Notes under the pieces: generated by a model
The model's input: only the letters and a program-made list of their open reading frames with translations
Told to the model about the DNA's origin: nothing
Databases searched by the model: none
NCBI GenBank assembly: GCA_029233925.1
Contig: JARGOX010000024.1
Location: forward strand, 35,603-99,602
Source: Rhizobiaceae bacterium
Lineage (GTDB): Bacteria > Pseudomonadota > Alphaproteobacteria > Rhizobiales > Rhizobiaceae
Reading direction: 5' to 3'
Length of the DNA stretch: 64,000 nt
In this document: piece by piece, positions 1-8,789 of the stretch
Layout: each line of letters opens with the position of its first letter
Numbering within the stretch: the first letter of the stretch is position 1
Made by a program: the position numbers and the translations under genes

Positions 1-1212
1 TCCGTTGGCCGCAATGATGAATTCCACCGGGATGATATCGCTGCCCTGATGCAGAAGCTGGAAAAAGGCATGCTGGCTGTTGGTGCCCGGTTCTCCCCAC
101 ACAAGCGGACCGGAGGGGCCGGTGAGGGGCGATCCGTCCATCTGTACGCTCTTGCCATTGGATTCCATGTCCAACTGCTGCAGATAGGCAGGCAGCCGCT
201 GCAGACGCTGGTCATAAGGAATGACCGCGCGTGACGGATAGTTGCAGATGGCGCGGTGATAATAGCCGATCAGGCCAAGCAGCATGGGCAGATTGTCAAG
301 AATGGGCGCGGAACGAAAATGCCTGTCCATGTCATGGGCGCCCACCAGAAACCGGTTGAAGCTCTCGGGCCCGATGGCCATCATCAGGGGCAGGCCGATG
401 GCCGACCAGATGGAGTAGCGGCCGCCGACAAAATCCCAGAAGCCGAAGACCCGGTCCGGCCGCACGCCAAAGGCCGCAACCTTGTCGAGGGCCGTCGATA
501 CCGCAACAAAATGGTGTTTGACCGCCTCCTCGCCCAAGTGCTCGGCAATCCACCGCCGTGCTGTGGCTGCATTGGTCATGGTTTCAATGGTGGTGAAGGT
601 TTTCGAGGCAATGATGATGAGGGTTGTTGCCGGGTTGAGTGGGGCAAGCGTATCGGAAATATCGGCCCCATCGATATTTGCCACAAAATGGGTGCGTGGC
701 CCATCGCAATAGGGCGACAGCGCAAGACAGGTCATTGCCGGTCCAAGGTCCGACCCACCGATACCGATATTGATGACATCCGTAATTTTTTGCCCCGTCG
801 CGCCGACAATCGTGCCATCGCGTATCTGGTCGCAATAGGCCCCCATCGCCTCCAGCACGGCGATGATGTCCGGCATGACATTGTCGCCATTGTCATAGAC
901 CGGGTCGCCGGTCATGTTTCTCAGCGCCGTGTGCAAGACCGCCCGGTCTTCGGTGATATTGATATGTTCGCCGGCAAACATGGCCTCGCGCTTTTCTTCC
1001 AGATTGGCCGCCTCGGCCAGCGCTTCCAGCAATTGCATGGTCTCGCCATCAACAGCACATTTTGAATAATCGAGAAACAGGTCATCAAGGCTGGCGGAGA
1101 ACCGGTCGAACCGATTGGTCTCGGCGGCGAAGGCGGCACGCATGTCTTTGGGGGCGGCCTGTTCGTGATGCTGTTCTAATTGGCTGAGGATCTGCGTAAA
1201 TTCGGAATTCAT
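1..1212 (-). CDS. pgi: Glucose-6-phosphate isomerase, 3' end cut by window edge
   Basis: Cytosolic enzyme interconverting glucose 6-phosphate and fructose 6-phosphate. The reading frame is open from the ATG at 1212 to the first base of the window, so 404 of roughly 550 residues are present and the C-terminus lies outside. Visible family signatures are [11 protein letters not shown] (sugar-phosphate loop), [13 protein letters not shown], and [12 protein letters not shown], in the usual order, and the last residues read [13 protein letters not shown] as in alphaproteobacterial Pgi. The ribosome-binding site is weak, but no better start is close. It is followed upstream by a non-coding gap and then fadD on the same strand. 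The assignment is secure; only the missing C-terminus prevents checking the last catalytic residues. Confidence 0.97.
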   Translation of the reverse strand, partial: MNSEFTQILSQLEQHHEQAAPKDMRAAFAAETNRFDRFSASLDDLFLDYSKCAVDGETMQLLEALAEAANLEEKREAMFAGEHINITEDRAVLHTALRNMTGDPVYDNGDNVMPDIIAVLEAMGAYCDQIRDGTIVGATGQKITDVINIGIGGSDLGPAMTCLALSPYCDGPRTHFVANIDGADISDTLAPLNPATTLIIIASKTFTTIETMTNAATARRWIAEHLGEEAVKHHFVAVSTALDKVAAFGVRPDRVFGFWDFVGGRYSIWSAIGLPLMMAIGPESFNRFLVGAHDMDRHFRSAPILDNLPMLLGLIGYYHRAICNYPSRAVIPYDQRLQRLPAYLQQLDMESNGKSVQMDGSPLTGPSGPLVWGEPGTNSQHAFFQLLHQGSDIIPVEFIIAANG

Positions 1213-1284
1213 GAGATAGCCTGTGCGATTGGAGAGCCGCGTCCATTCATGCCACCGCCCCGCTTTGTGTTCAAGTAAGCTATA

Positions 1285-1328
1285 GAGCGTTTCATGATCA
1301 AATGATTCCATTTGATCATGAAACGCTC
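1285..1328. repeat. 20-bp perfect palindrome with 4-base loop
   Basis: The arms at 1285-1304 (GAGCGTTTCATGATCAAATG) and 1309-1328 are exact inverse complements around the loop ATTC. There is no T-run, so it is not a typical Rho-independent terminator, although an RNA hairpin from either strand would be very stable. The arm, opening GAGCGTTTC, resembles small intergenic palindromes that I recall as dispersed in Rhizobiales genomes; only one copy was noticed in this window, so repeat-family membership is inference. It lies between pgi and fadD. Confidence 0.7.
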
Positions 1329-1396
1329 CAACATATCCGGCCCGACAATGGTGTTCCGTCAGACCGATATTCCGGGTTGTGACGGGGCTGTTTGCG

Positions 1397-1426
1397 AAAA
1401 AGGCACCAGCTGGAGGGCTGGTGCCT
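1397..1426 (-). terminator. Rho-independent terminator downstream of fadD
   Basis: A perfect 10-bp stem (AGGCACCAGC at 1401-1410 with its complement at 1417-1426) encloses a 6-base loop. Read on the minus strand, the stem is followed directly by TTTT, the usual layout of an intrinsic terminator, about 45 bases after the fadD stop. Confidence 0.75.
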
Positions 1427-1471
1427 GATTGATGCAGACCGGATCACAGCCGGCGGGAAGGGCAGGGCCCG

Positions 1472-3412
1472 TCAGGTGTCGCGCAGTTCACGCCTCAAGA
1501 TTTTACCGACGTTTGTCTTCGGCAACTCGTCGCGAAACTCTATATGTTTGGGACGCTTGTAGTTGGTGAGGTTTTTGGCGCACCAGGCTTTGACATCGGC
1601 CTCCGTCAACGACGGATCGGATTTGACCACAAAAAGCTTCACCGCTTCAGTGGAATGTTCATCCGGTACGCCGATGGCCGCAGCCTCCAGAATGCCCGGA
1701 TGACTGACAGCCACTTCCTCGATTTCGTTGGGATAGACATTGAAGCCGGACACAAGGACCATGTCCTTTTTCCGGTCAACGATACGTATATAGCCACTTT
1801 CGTCCATATAACCCATGTCACCGGAGCGGAAATAATCGTCGCTGGTCATCACCATGGCTGTTTCTTCTGGGCGGTTCCAATAGCCCGCCATGACCTGCGG
1901 ACCACGGATGCAGATTTCACCCACTTCACCCAGCGCCATCGACACGCCGTCATCGTCTCGGATATCGATATCGGTGGACGGCAGTGGCAATCCGATTGTG
2001 CCGGTGAAGCGGTCGCCGTCAAACCGATTGGCGGTTGCAACAGGTGAGGTTTCGGACAGGCCGTAGCCCTCAGAGATGATGCATCCGGTCAGCACTTGCC
2101 AACGTTCTGCAACGGGACGCTGCACGGCCATGCCGCCGCCGATTGTCAGGCGCAGTGCGGAGAAATCAAGTTTCTGAAAATCCTCATTCGCCAGCAGGGC
2201 ATTGAACAGCGTATTGAGGCCAGGAAAGATATGATATTCATATTTGCCCAGTTCCTTGACAAACCCCGGTATGTCCCGCGGATTGGGAATCAGGATATTT
2301 TGCGCGCCTTCTTCCATTCCCATGATGGCATTCACGGTCAAGGCGAAAATATGGTAGAGCGGCAGGCAGCAGATATAGACCAATCTGTCTGGAAGGTTGC
2401 CTTTTTCACGCAGTGCAGAAAGCCAGATGTCATTCTGCGCAGCGTTTGAAAGGATGTTGCGATTGGTCAGTGTCGCGCCTTTCGAAACACCGGTCGTACC
2501 GCCGGTATATTGCAGAAAGGCAACGTCCTCAGGCTTGCAGTCAACCGGTTTGAAGACAAGGCCTGAGCCTTTTGCCAGCGCACTCTTGAAGCTCGTATGT
2601 CCGGGCAATGACCAGTCGGGGACCATCTTCTTGACTTTGCGAACGACGAAGTTGACCAGATGTCCTTTCAGACCGAGCATGTCTCCCATGGTTGCAACGC
2701 AGACATGTTTGACATCGGTCTTGTCGATGACCTGCTGCAATGTGGTTGCAAAATTCTCGATGATGAAGATCGCCTTGGCGCCGGAATCCTTCAACTGGTG
2801 TTGCAATTCACGCGGCGTATAAAGCGGGTTGACGTTCACGACGACGAGGCCAGCCTGCAAGATGGCGGCGGCGACAATGGGAAACTGCAGGACATTGGGC
2901 AGCATGATGGCGACACGGTCACCCTTTTGCAGTCCGCATGTTTGCAGCCAGGCGCCGATCTGGCTGGCATAGGTATCGAGTTCGCCATAGGTGATCGTCT
3001 TGCCCATGCAGGTGAAAGCCGGTCGGGAGGCGTATTTTTGACTGGAGGATTTGATCAGGGCGCCGACCGATGTGTGGCGCAATTCTCCGATTTCAGCCGG
3101 TGTGCCCTTCGGATAGGATTTCAACCAGATTTTTTCAGACGCAGCGGATGGCTTTGTTTTTGCCGCTGGCTTGGCGCTTGCCGCTGGCTTGGCACTTGCA
3201 ACTGGCTTGGCCTTTGCTGCTGGCTTGGCACTTGCCGCTGGTTTGGCTTTTGCCGCTGGCTTGGCCGTTGCTGCTGGCTTGGACTTTGCAACTGGATTGG
3301 CCTTCGCAACCGGTTTGTCACTTGCAGCAGGTTTGGCGCTTGCAACTGCCTTGGCCTTCGGCTCGGCGGCAGATTTCCTGGCGGCTGTTTTTTTCTTTGG
3401 CGGTGTCGTCAT
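1472..3412 (-). CDS. fadD: Long-chain acyl-CoA synthetase with Lys/Ala/Pro-rich N-terminal tail
   Basis: AMP-forming ligase that activates fatty acids to acyl-CoA. The catalytic part (about residues 95-646) carries the AMP-binding loop YTGGTTGVSKGATL, EGYGLSETSP, the hinge region FRSGDMGYMDESGYIRIVDR and the C-terminal lysine motif TNVGKILRREL. In front lies an unusual extension: a lysine-rich start (MTTPPKKKTAARK) and then 11 tandem hexapeptides of the form KPxAxx at residues 27-92, giving 646 residues against about 560 for the family. The tail looks like a histone-H1 or AlgP-type basic, disordered domain. The start at 3412 is preceded by GGAGGAAAAG. The gene appears monocistronic, with its own terminator. 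Catalytic identity is secure; the role of the tail (membrane, nucleic-acid or polymer-granule binding) is unknown. Confidence 0.92.
   Translation of the reverse strand: MTTPPKKKTAARKSAAEPKAKAVASAKPAASDKPVAKANPVAKSKPAATAKPAAKAKPAASAKPAAKAKPVASAKPAASAKPAAKTKPSAASEKIWLKSYPKGTPAEIGELRHTSVGALIKSSSQKYASRPAFTCMGKTITYGELDTYASQIGAWLQTCGLQKGDRVAIMLPNVLQFPIVAAAILQAGLVVVNVNPLYTPRELQHQLKDSGAKAIFIIENFATTLQQVIDKTDVKHVCVATMGDMLGLKGHLVNFVVRKVKKMVPDWSLPGHTSFKSALAKGSGLVFKPVDCKPEDVAFLQYTGGTTGVSKGATLTNRNILSNAAQNDIWLSALREKGNLPDRLVYICCLPLYHIFALTVNAIMGMEEGAQNILIPNPRDIPGFVKELGKYEYHIFPGLNTLFNALLANEDFQKLDFSALRLTIGGGMAVQRPVAERWQVLTGCIISEGYGLSETSPVATANRFDGDRFTGTIGLPLPSTDIDIRDDDGVSMALGEVGEICIRGPQVMAGYWNRPEETAMVMTSDDYFRSGDMGYMDESGYIRIVDRKKDMVLVSGFNVYPNEIEEVAVSHPGILEAAAIGVPDEHSTEAVKLFVVKSDPSLTEADVKAWCAKNLTNYKRPKHIEFRDELPKTNVGKILRRELRDT
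3137..3334 (-). repeat. Eleven 18-base tandem repeats inside fadD
   Basis: This stretch encodes eleven consecutive hexapeptides of the pattern KP[A/V]A[S/K/T][A/S/T], with slight variants such as NPVAKS and KPSAAS. The 18-base period is clear on the plus strand as recurrent GCTGGCTTGGC-like blocks. Such tracts can change copy number by slippage, in frame here because the unit is a multiple of three. Confidence 0.9.
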
Positions 3413-3655
3413 CTTTTCCTCCGAAACGGTGTTTAACCGACATTATCACACAATATGCACACCCGTGCCGATCCTCACCCGGCGCACCATACACGCAACT
3501 TCCAATCACAATTGATGATTTATGGTCAGGCAGGCATTGAGGCAAGCATCATTTTACGTAAAAGTAAGAATTAAAAGAGGGGGTGGACAGAGAAATATGG
3601 CACTCTGTCGATAGCCCGACCGGCTTTGCGGCAGCTGTCCGTTTGCAGTCGCTAG

Positions 3656-3672
3656 TTTAGAATATATCTAAA
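3656..3672. promoter_or_regulatory. Irr-type iron control element (ICE)
   Basis: The 17-base site TTTAGAATATATCTAAA matches the ICE consensus recalled for the alphaproteobacterial regulator Irr (TTTAGAA-N3-TTCTAAA) at all but one defined position and lies in a 19-base inverted repeat starting at 3655. It sits in the 450-base gap 3413-3862 between divergent fadD and the imelysin gene, followed by a very AT-rich stretch (3673-3702) that could hold the promoter. About 190 bases separate it from the imelysin start. The rest of the gap shows no gene that I can support. The neighbouring iron-linked genes make Irr control likely, but this is inference. Confidence 0.7.
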
Positions 3673-3862
3673 CTATTGATATTTATTGATATTTTATATA
3701 TTGCCATTGACATTCAAGTATTCAAGCTGTTTTACAATGCGCCCAGACCCGCTGGACGGGAGCAGAGATAAGTCGACGACCGGGACGGATTGTTTGCATG
3801 AACATCCCATTTCAGGACCGTCGGTTTCATTTCCAGGCAGATTGAAAATCAGGAGTTTGATC

Positions 3863-5146
3863 ATGATTGCATACCTCAACAGGATGGCCGCAGTTGCATC
3901 CATGGCCTTCGTTATGGTGGCTTCCTCAGCGCCGGCCCATGCGGATGTGGATGGAAAGGCTGTCCTTGAGACCTATGTTGATATTGCCCTTGCCAATTAT
4001 TCCGATGCGCTGATGGCGGCCAGGAAACTGGAAGATGCAATCGCAGCACTGGTCGCAGAACCGGATGAAGAGACGCTGCACAATGCGCGCGCTGCCTGGA
4101 AGGCCGCCCGTATCCCCTATCAGCAAACCGAAGCCTTTCGTTTCGGCAATGCAATTGTCGATGATTGGGAGGGGCGGGTGAATGCCTGGCCGCTTGATGA
4201 AGGTCTGATTGACTATATTGATGCCAGCTACGGCACGGAATCGGATTTGAACGGGCTTTATACGGCAAATATTATCGCCAACAGCGAATTGATGTATGAC
4301 GGCAAGAAAATTGATGCCGGCACCATCACACCACAGCTTCTGGCAGGCCAATTGCACGAAATTGGTGGTGTTGATGCCAATGTGGCGACGGGTTACCACG
4401 CCATTGAATTCCTTCTCTGGGGCCAGGACCTCAATGGAACAGATGCTGGTGCAGGCGACAGACCCTTCAGTGATTTTGATGTGAAAAACTGCACGGGTGG
4501 CAATTGTGATCGGCGCGCCCAATATATTTCCGCTGCGGCCACATTGCTGGTCGATGATCTGGCGGAAATGGTTGCCAATTGGCAGACAGACGGACCAGCC
4601 CGTCAGGCCGTGCTGAGCGGAGACACAAACCAGGGCATTGTCACGATCCTGACCGGAATGGGGTCCCTTTCCTATGGGGAACTGGCGGGCGAGCGCATGA
4701 AACTCGGACTCCTTCTTCATGATCCTGAAGAAGAACATGATTGTTTTTCCGACAACACCCATATTTCGCACCTTTATGACAGCATTGGCATGCGCAATGT
4801 CTATCAGGGCTCTTACAAGAGAACTGACGGAACCATTGTCAAAGGCCCATCGGTTTCGGATATGGTCAAGGCAGCAAAGCCTGAGGTCGACCAGGAATTG
4901 ACGGACCGGTTGAACGCCACCGTTGGTGCCATGACATCCATCGCCGATGCAGCCGAAAATGGCGAAGCCTATGATCAACAGATTGCCGAAAACAACGAGA
5001 CCGGCAATGCAAGGGTACAGGCGGCGGTCGATGCGCTGGTCAATCAGACCAGATCAATTGAGCGGGCGGTCGCAGCGCTCAATCTGGACGCGTTGGAAAT
5101 TGAAGGCTCGGACAGCCTGGATAATCCCAATGCCGTCTTCGACTAG
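3863..5146 (+). CDS. Imelysin-family (IrpA-like) periplasmic iron-uptake protein
   Basis: Exported protein of the imelysin/EfeO-like group, thought to bind iron or haem in the periplasm. The ATG at 3863 follows AGGAG at good spacing and opens a clean signal peptide (MIAYLNRMAAVASMAFVMV... ending SAPAHA-DVDG), so I prefer it to the longer upstream frame from 3686. The protein is 427 residues. The hallmark GxHxxE motif appears as GYHAIEFLLWG, and the stretch CFSDNTHISHLYD is typical of the IrpA branch. The di-haem gene starts 15 bases after the stop, giving a two-gene operon behind an Irr-type box, consistent with iron-responsive expression. The metal specificity is not shown by the sequence. 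Confidence 0.92.
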   Translation: MIAYLNRMAAVASMAFVMVASSAPAHADVDGKAVLETYVDIALANYSDALMAARKLEDAIAALVAEPDEETLHNARAAWKAARIPYQQTEAFRFGNAIVDDWEGRVNAWPLDEGLIDYIDASYGTESDLNGLYTANIIANSELMYDGKKIDAGTITPQLLAGQLHEIGGVDANVATGYHAIEFLLWGQDLNGTDAGAGDRPFSDFDVKNCTGGNCDRRAQYISAAATLLVDDLAEMVANWQTDGPARQAVLSGDTNQGIVTILTGMGSLSYGELAGERMKLGLLLHDPEEEHDCFSDNTHISHLYDSIGMRNVYQGSYKRTDGTIVKGPSVSDMVKAAKPEVDQELTDRLNATVGAMTSIADAAENGEAYDQQIAENNETGNARVQAAVDALVNQTRSIERAVAALNLDALEIEGSDSLDNPNAVFD

Positions 5147-5161
5147 GCAGGATTGACCTGC

Positions 5162-6694
5162 ATGCGTCGAGCCCAATCCACGGCGAAACATTCACTGTGG
5201 GTAGCGGGACTGTTTTTGGTGGCGCAGGCGATCAGCCTGGCTGCCGAACCGTTGCGCGACGATCTCGATGCGGCAGATCGACAACGCGTGGTGGCGGTCA
5301 CCGCACCGACAGATGATTTTTCGCGGCCCGAAGCTTTTGAAGCCATGTCGGGCGGTGCGGGCACATTGACCAGAGCGGCGGCGGAACGGGCCTTTTCCCA
5401 TGCCAGCAGCAAGATGGCCTTTGCCCGCCGTGAAGACTTCCATCTGGGTGAGGCGCTGTTTTCCAAACTCTGGGTATCCGCGCCCGCTTCGACGCAGGCC
5501 TCGGATGGGCTTGGCCCGCTGTTCAATGCTCGCGCCTGCAGCTCATGTCATCTGCGCAATGGCCGTGGCTTGCCACCGGACGGTCACGGCGACGAAGCAA
5601 CCTTGATACTCAAACTGTATGGCAGGTATGACTTTTCCGATGCTGGCACAGGCGAGATGGCCGTTCAGGTGGCGACACCTGATCCTGTCTACGGACAGCA
5701 ATTGCAAACCCGCGCCGTTCAGGGGCAACAGGCTGAAGCTGTCATCGAGACCACCTATCAGGAAACGGCCTTCGCCTTTGCTGACGGGACAATGGCTAGG
5801 CTTCGCCGCCCCTTAGTGCATGTGCGCAGCCTGGGTTTTGGACCGCTTGCTGCAGATACCATTGTTTCGCCGCGTATCGGCCCGCCTCTGCATGGTCTTG
5901 GGCTTGTTGAACGCATCGCTGCTGGCGATCTGCAAGCACTGGCGGACCCCGATGACCGCAATGGCGATGGCATTTCGGGTCGTCTTGCCCGGGTCATTGA
6001 TCCGCAATCAGGAGAACCCGCTCCCGGACGCTTCGGCCTGAAGGCAGCACAACCCACCATCAGAGCGCAGGCCGCAGCAGCTTTTTCCAGTGACATTGGC
6101 TTGTCCACGTCGCTTTTCCCCGCCCATGGTGGTGATTGCACAAACACACAGACGGCGTGCATGAAGGCGCCGCATGGCGCGCAGGCCCGTCTCGACCCCC
6201 ATGAAGTGCCTGATAATGTGCTGGACCTTGTAACCTTTTTCTCAGGCAATATTGCCGTGCCCGCAAGACGCGATGTGTCGGATCCGGACGTATTGAGGGG
6301 CAAGGAATTGTTCTACCGTTCCGGGTGCATTGCCTGCCACACACCAAAATTCGTGACCCAGCGCAGCACGCAATCGGACCTGAACGCATTTCAGTTGATC
6401 TGGCCCTATTCGGATTTCCTGTTGCACGATATGGGGCCAGGGCTTGCAGATGGTGCTGACGGCGCTGGCGGCGCAAGTGAATTGGCGCGGGAATGGCGCA
6501 CGGCGCCCCTGTGGGGCATGGGCCTGACAAAGGATGTCTCCCCACAGGCCGGTTACCTGCATGATGGACGGGCGCGCGATCTTGTCGAGGCGATCCTGTG
6601 GCACGGCGGCGAAGCCTTGCGCGCCCGCGATGCCTTTGCAGCCATGAAAAAAACTGACCGCGACGCGCTTCTCAGGTTTGTCCGTTCCCTTTGA
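5162..6694 (+). CDS. Di-haem cytochrome c (DUF1111, thiol-oxidoreductase-like)
   Basis: Periplasmic di-haem protein of the DUF1111 family, commonly found beside imelysins and thought to act as the redox partner in iron acquisition. Two c-type haem sites are visible, CSSCH near residue 125 and CIACH near residue 388, with the family-typical region around GYLHDGRARDLVEAILWHGGE near the C-terminus. The ATG at 5162 has AGGCAGG upstream and starts a Sec signal peptide (hydrophobic LWVAGLFLVAQAISLAAEP); a TTG at 5153 is in frame but too close to the ribosome site. At 510 residues it is full length. The other usual cluster members (a second imelysin, a DUF1513 protein) are absent here. Confidence 0.9.
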   Translation: MRRAQSTAKHSLWVAGLFLVAQAISLAAEPLRDDLDAADRQRVVAVTAPTDDFSRPEAFEAMSGGAGTLTRAAAERAFSHASSKMAFARREDFHLGEALFSKLWVSAPASTQASDGLGPLFNARACSSCHLRNGRGLPPDGHGDEATLILKLYGRYDFSDAGTGEMAVQVATPDPVYGQQLQTRAVQGQQAEAVIETTYQETAFAFADGTMARLRRPLVHVRSLGFGPLAADTIVSPRIGPPLHGLGLVERIAAGDLQALADPDDRNGDGISGRLARVIDPQSGEPAPGRFGLKAAQPTIRAQAAAAFSSDIGLSTSLFPAHGGDCTNTQTACMKAPHGAQARLDPHEVPDNVLDLVTFFSGNIAVPARRDVSDPDVLRGKELFYRSGCIACHTPKFVTQRSTQSDLNAFQLIWPYSDFLLHDMGPGLADGADGAGGASELAREWRTAPLWGMGLTKDVSPQAGYLHDGRARDLVEAILWHGGEALRARDAFAAMKKTDRDALLRFVRSL

Positions 6695-6784
6695 CAACGC
6701 CAGTGTTTTTGCGCTTTGTTGCGCGTGCGCTGTTGGTGAAAATTCCCGATCGCATGAAATCAAAGCAAGACATGTTCTCGTTGG

Positions 6785-6816
6785 TTGACACCGGCCTTAA
6801 TCAAACGTTTAATTAA
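6785..6816 (+). promoter_or_regulatory. Promoter with overlapping palindromic operator upstream of tetR
   Basis: A perfect -35 (TTGACA, 6785-6790) is followed after 17 bases by TTTAAT (6808-6813), five of six matches to the -10 consensus. A 20-base near-palindrome centred on AACGTT (6797-6816, one mismatched pair) covers the spacer and the -10, an ideal place for a TetR repressor to block polymerase. I infer autoregulation of the TetR gene, and possibly control of the TRAP operon behind it. Confidence 0.7.
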
Positions 6817-6887
6817 TGGGAGGATTAGCCTGACGTCGGACTGAAGGCGGGCAGGCTGGGGAAGGACACGATTTCTGGGAGGAAAAC

Positions 6888-7571
6888 TTGTCACAAGCGC
6901 GCGAACCGGTGCAGATAAGGCAAACAGATAGTCGTACGGCTATTCTGGAGTCTGCCGAGCGCGCTTTTGCGGATCAGGGGTTTGGCGGGGCTTCCATTCG
7001 CGCCATAGCGCGCGAAGCCGGCGTCAATCAGGCCATGGTCCACTATTACTACCAAAACAAGGATCAGCTGTTTCGTTCCGTCGTCGCGCGCCGTTCCGGC
7101 CAGGTCAATGACCGTCGCAATGATGCACTGGACGCGCTGTTTCAAGATGGCATCCCAGGCCTGGAAGAACTGATGGAGGCCCTGTTGAGGCCGACCATAG
7201 AAATTGGCCATGATGATGCGCACGGCGGGCCTGCCTATGCCCGGCTGATCGTTGCATTCAACAATGCTGCCGATGAACGTTCGCAGAATGTCGCAAAGGA
7301 ATATTATGACCCCATTGCAAGGCGTTCGATTGATGCGATGCGCCGCGTCGTTCCCGCTCTGGGCAAGGCGGAGGCCGTTCGCAGCTATCTGTTTGCCATC
7401 AGTCTGGCTTTGTCCCTGATGGCGAAAACAGGACGGGCCGCAAGGCTTTCGGATGGTCTTTGTGATGATTCCGATACCGAAGAAACCGTCGCCAATGCGG
7501 TTGCTTTTGCCTGTGCCGGGATACGGGCACTGGCCAATAAGAATAATATCCAAAACCGGCAATCCGGTTGA
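6888..7571 (+). CDS. TetR-family transcriptional regulator
   Basis: One-component repressor. The N-terminal helix-turn-helix is textbook: RTAILESAERAFADQGFGGASIRAIAREAGVNQAMVHYYYQNKDQLF (residues about 15-62), followed by a C-terminal ligand-binding helical domain of about 150 residues with weak conservation. The start is TTG at 6888, supported by GGGAGGA five bases upstream; the first ATG is inside the helix-turn-helix. It lies 65 bases before the TRAP solute-binding gene and behind a promoter with a palindromic operator, so it most likely controls itself and the TRAP/cyclase/BKACE genes, with a substrate or intermediate of that pathway as inducer. Confidence 0.93.
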   Translation: MSQAREPVQIRQTDSRTAILESAERAFADQGFGGASIRAIAREAGVNQAMVHYYYQNKDQLFRSVVARRSGQVNDRRNDALDALFQDGIPGLEELMEALLRPTIEIGHDDAHGGPAYARLIVAFNNAADERSQNVAKEYYDPIARRSIDAMRRVVPALGKAEAVRSYLFAISLALSLMAKTGRAARLSDGLCDDSDTEETVANAVAFACAGIRALANKNNIQNRQSG

Positions 7572-7636
7572 GGCAATGAATCTGACGACCGAATGTGTCC
7601 AATGACACGCAAATCAGCAAACCCTGGGAGGGAAAT

Positions 7637-8698
7637 ATGAAAACACTTATTTCAACTGTTCTGGCAACCGCGCTTTTGGCGGGTGCAGCGGTCTCGGTAA
7701 AAGCCGAAACCATCAATGTGACAATGGCAGCCGGCCACCCACCGGTATTTCGTTGGGTCAAACATGCCAGCCAGACTTTCATTCCAACCGTCAACAAGGC
7801 TCTGGAAGGCACCGACATCACACTGAACTGGAGCGAACAATATGGCGGTTCGCTGGCCAAGGTGGGTGGTGTTTTGGAAGCCGTCGAAGAGGGACTTGCC
7901 GAAGTCGGCATCGTTTCCAGCCTGTTTGAAGCGGCCAAACTGTCACCTCAAAATGTCACCTATTTCACGCCTTTCGTATCAAGTGATGCGACTGCAATAT
8001 CCAATCTCATGGACGAATTGCAGATCGATAGCCCGGAAATGCGCCAGGCCTGGGAAGACAATAATCTCGAATATCTTGGCGGTGCCAACGGTATTGATGA
8101 TTATCTGTTGATGACGAATTTTCCGGTCACCTCGATCGAGGATCTCAATGGCAGAAAAATCGCCGCCCCCGGGCCGGCGGTCAACTGGCTGAAGGGCACT
8201 GGAGCAGTGGGTGTTTCAGGCAATCTGACAACCTACTACAATGAGCTGAAAACCGGCGTCTACGACGGGGTCATCGTTTTTGCCTCTGCAGCATTGCCGG
8301 GCAAGCTCTACGAGGTGGCTCCCTATATCACCAAGGTCGGTTTTGGCGCGCAATATGCCGGTGGCATTGCAGCCAACAAGGACTGGTTCGACGCACAGCC
8401 TGAAGCACTGCAGGCGGCGTTGAAGCTCGGCGGCGTTGCCCAGCGTGAGGCCTATCACGAGGATCTGGCAGCTGCGGTGAAAGTGGCTTTTGAAACCATG
8501 GTCAAAAATGGGGCAACCATTACCGAAGTCAGCCCTGAAATGCGCCTGCAATGGGCCAACGGCATGGACAATGTTGCAAAGGATTGGGCTGCGAAACTGG
8601 ATGACGAAGGCAAGTCCGGCACCAAAATCCTGTCTCTCTACATGGATGCCATGCGCGAATCCGGCGCCAAGCCGGCGCGCGAGTGGGACAAGGAATAG
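7637..8698 (+). CDS. TRAP transporter solute-binding protein (DctP family)
   Basis: Periplasmic binding protein that captures an organic acid for a TRAP importer. The ATG at 7637 follows GGGAGGG and gives a signal peptide (MKTLISTVLATALLAGAAVSVKAE), 353 residues in total. The family signature is seen as GRKIAAPGPAVNWLKGTGAV, followed by the segment YYNELKTGVYDGVIVFASAAL, the region that holds the conserved arginine/ligand contacts in DctP-type proteins. Its permease genes follow directly. The ligand is not readable; the linked cyclase-like hydrolase and BKACE suggest a carboxylate that is processed to a beta-keto acid. Confidence 0.93.
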   Translation: MKTLISTVLATALLAGAAVSVKAETINVTMAAGHPPVFRWVKHASQTFIPTVNKALEGTDITLNWSEQYGGSLAKVGGVLEAVEEGLAEVGIVSSLFEAAKLSPQNVTYFTPFVSSDATAISNLMDELQIDSPEMRQAWEDNNLEYLGGANGIDDYLLMTNFPVTSIEDLNGRKIAAPGPAVNWLKGTGAVGVSGNLTTYYNELKTGVYDGVIVFASAALPGKLYEVAPYITKVGFGAQYAGGIAANKDWFDAQPEALQAALKLGGVAQREAYHEDLAAAVKVAFETMVKNGATITEVSPEMRLQWANGMDNVAKDWAAKLDDEGKSGTKILSLYMDAMRESGAKPAREWDKE

Positions 8699-8727
8699 TC
8701 TTCTTCGATATTGGTTTTGAAGTTTAC

Positions 8728-8750
8728 CCGCCGGGATGTCATCCCGGCGG
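8728..8750 (+). promoter_or_regulatory. Intercistronic RNA hairpin between TRAP genes
   Basis: A perfect GC-rich 10-bp stem (CCGCCGGGAT, 8728-8737, with its complement at 8741-8750) closes a 3-base loop 30 bases after the solute-binding gene. There is no T-run, so I read it as an mRNA-stabilising or partial-attenuation hairpin that lets the binding protein be made in excess of the permease, as is common in such operons. Confidence 0.6.
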
Positions 8751-8789
8751 CACCTGAACGACTTCTCCAGCGCCAACAATGGAAAGCAT

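Noticed and set aside
3137..3334. CRISPR-like or intergenic tandem repeat
   Set aside because: The 18-base units are in frame inside the fadD coding sequence and encode KPxAxx hexapeptides, with no spacers.
3926..4978. Minus-strand open frame of 350 codons
   Set aside because: Antisense to the imelysin gene, which has a signal peptide and family motif; no ribosome site or recognisable domain.
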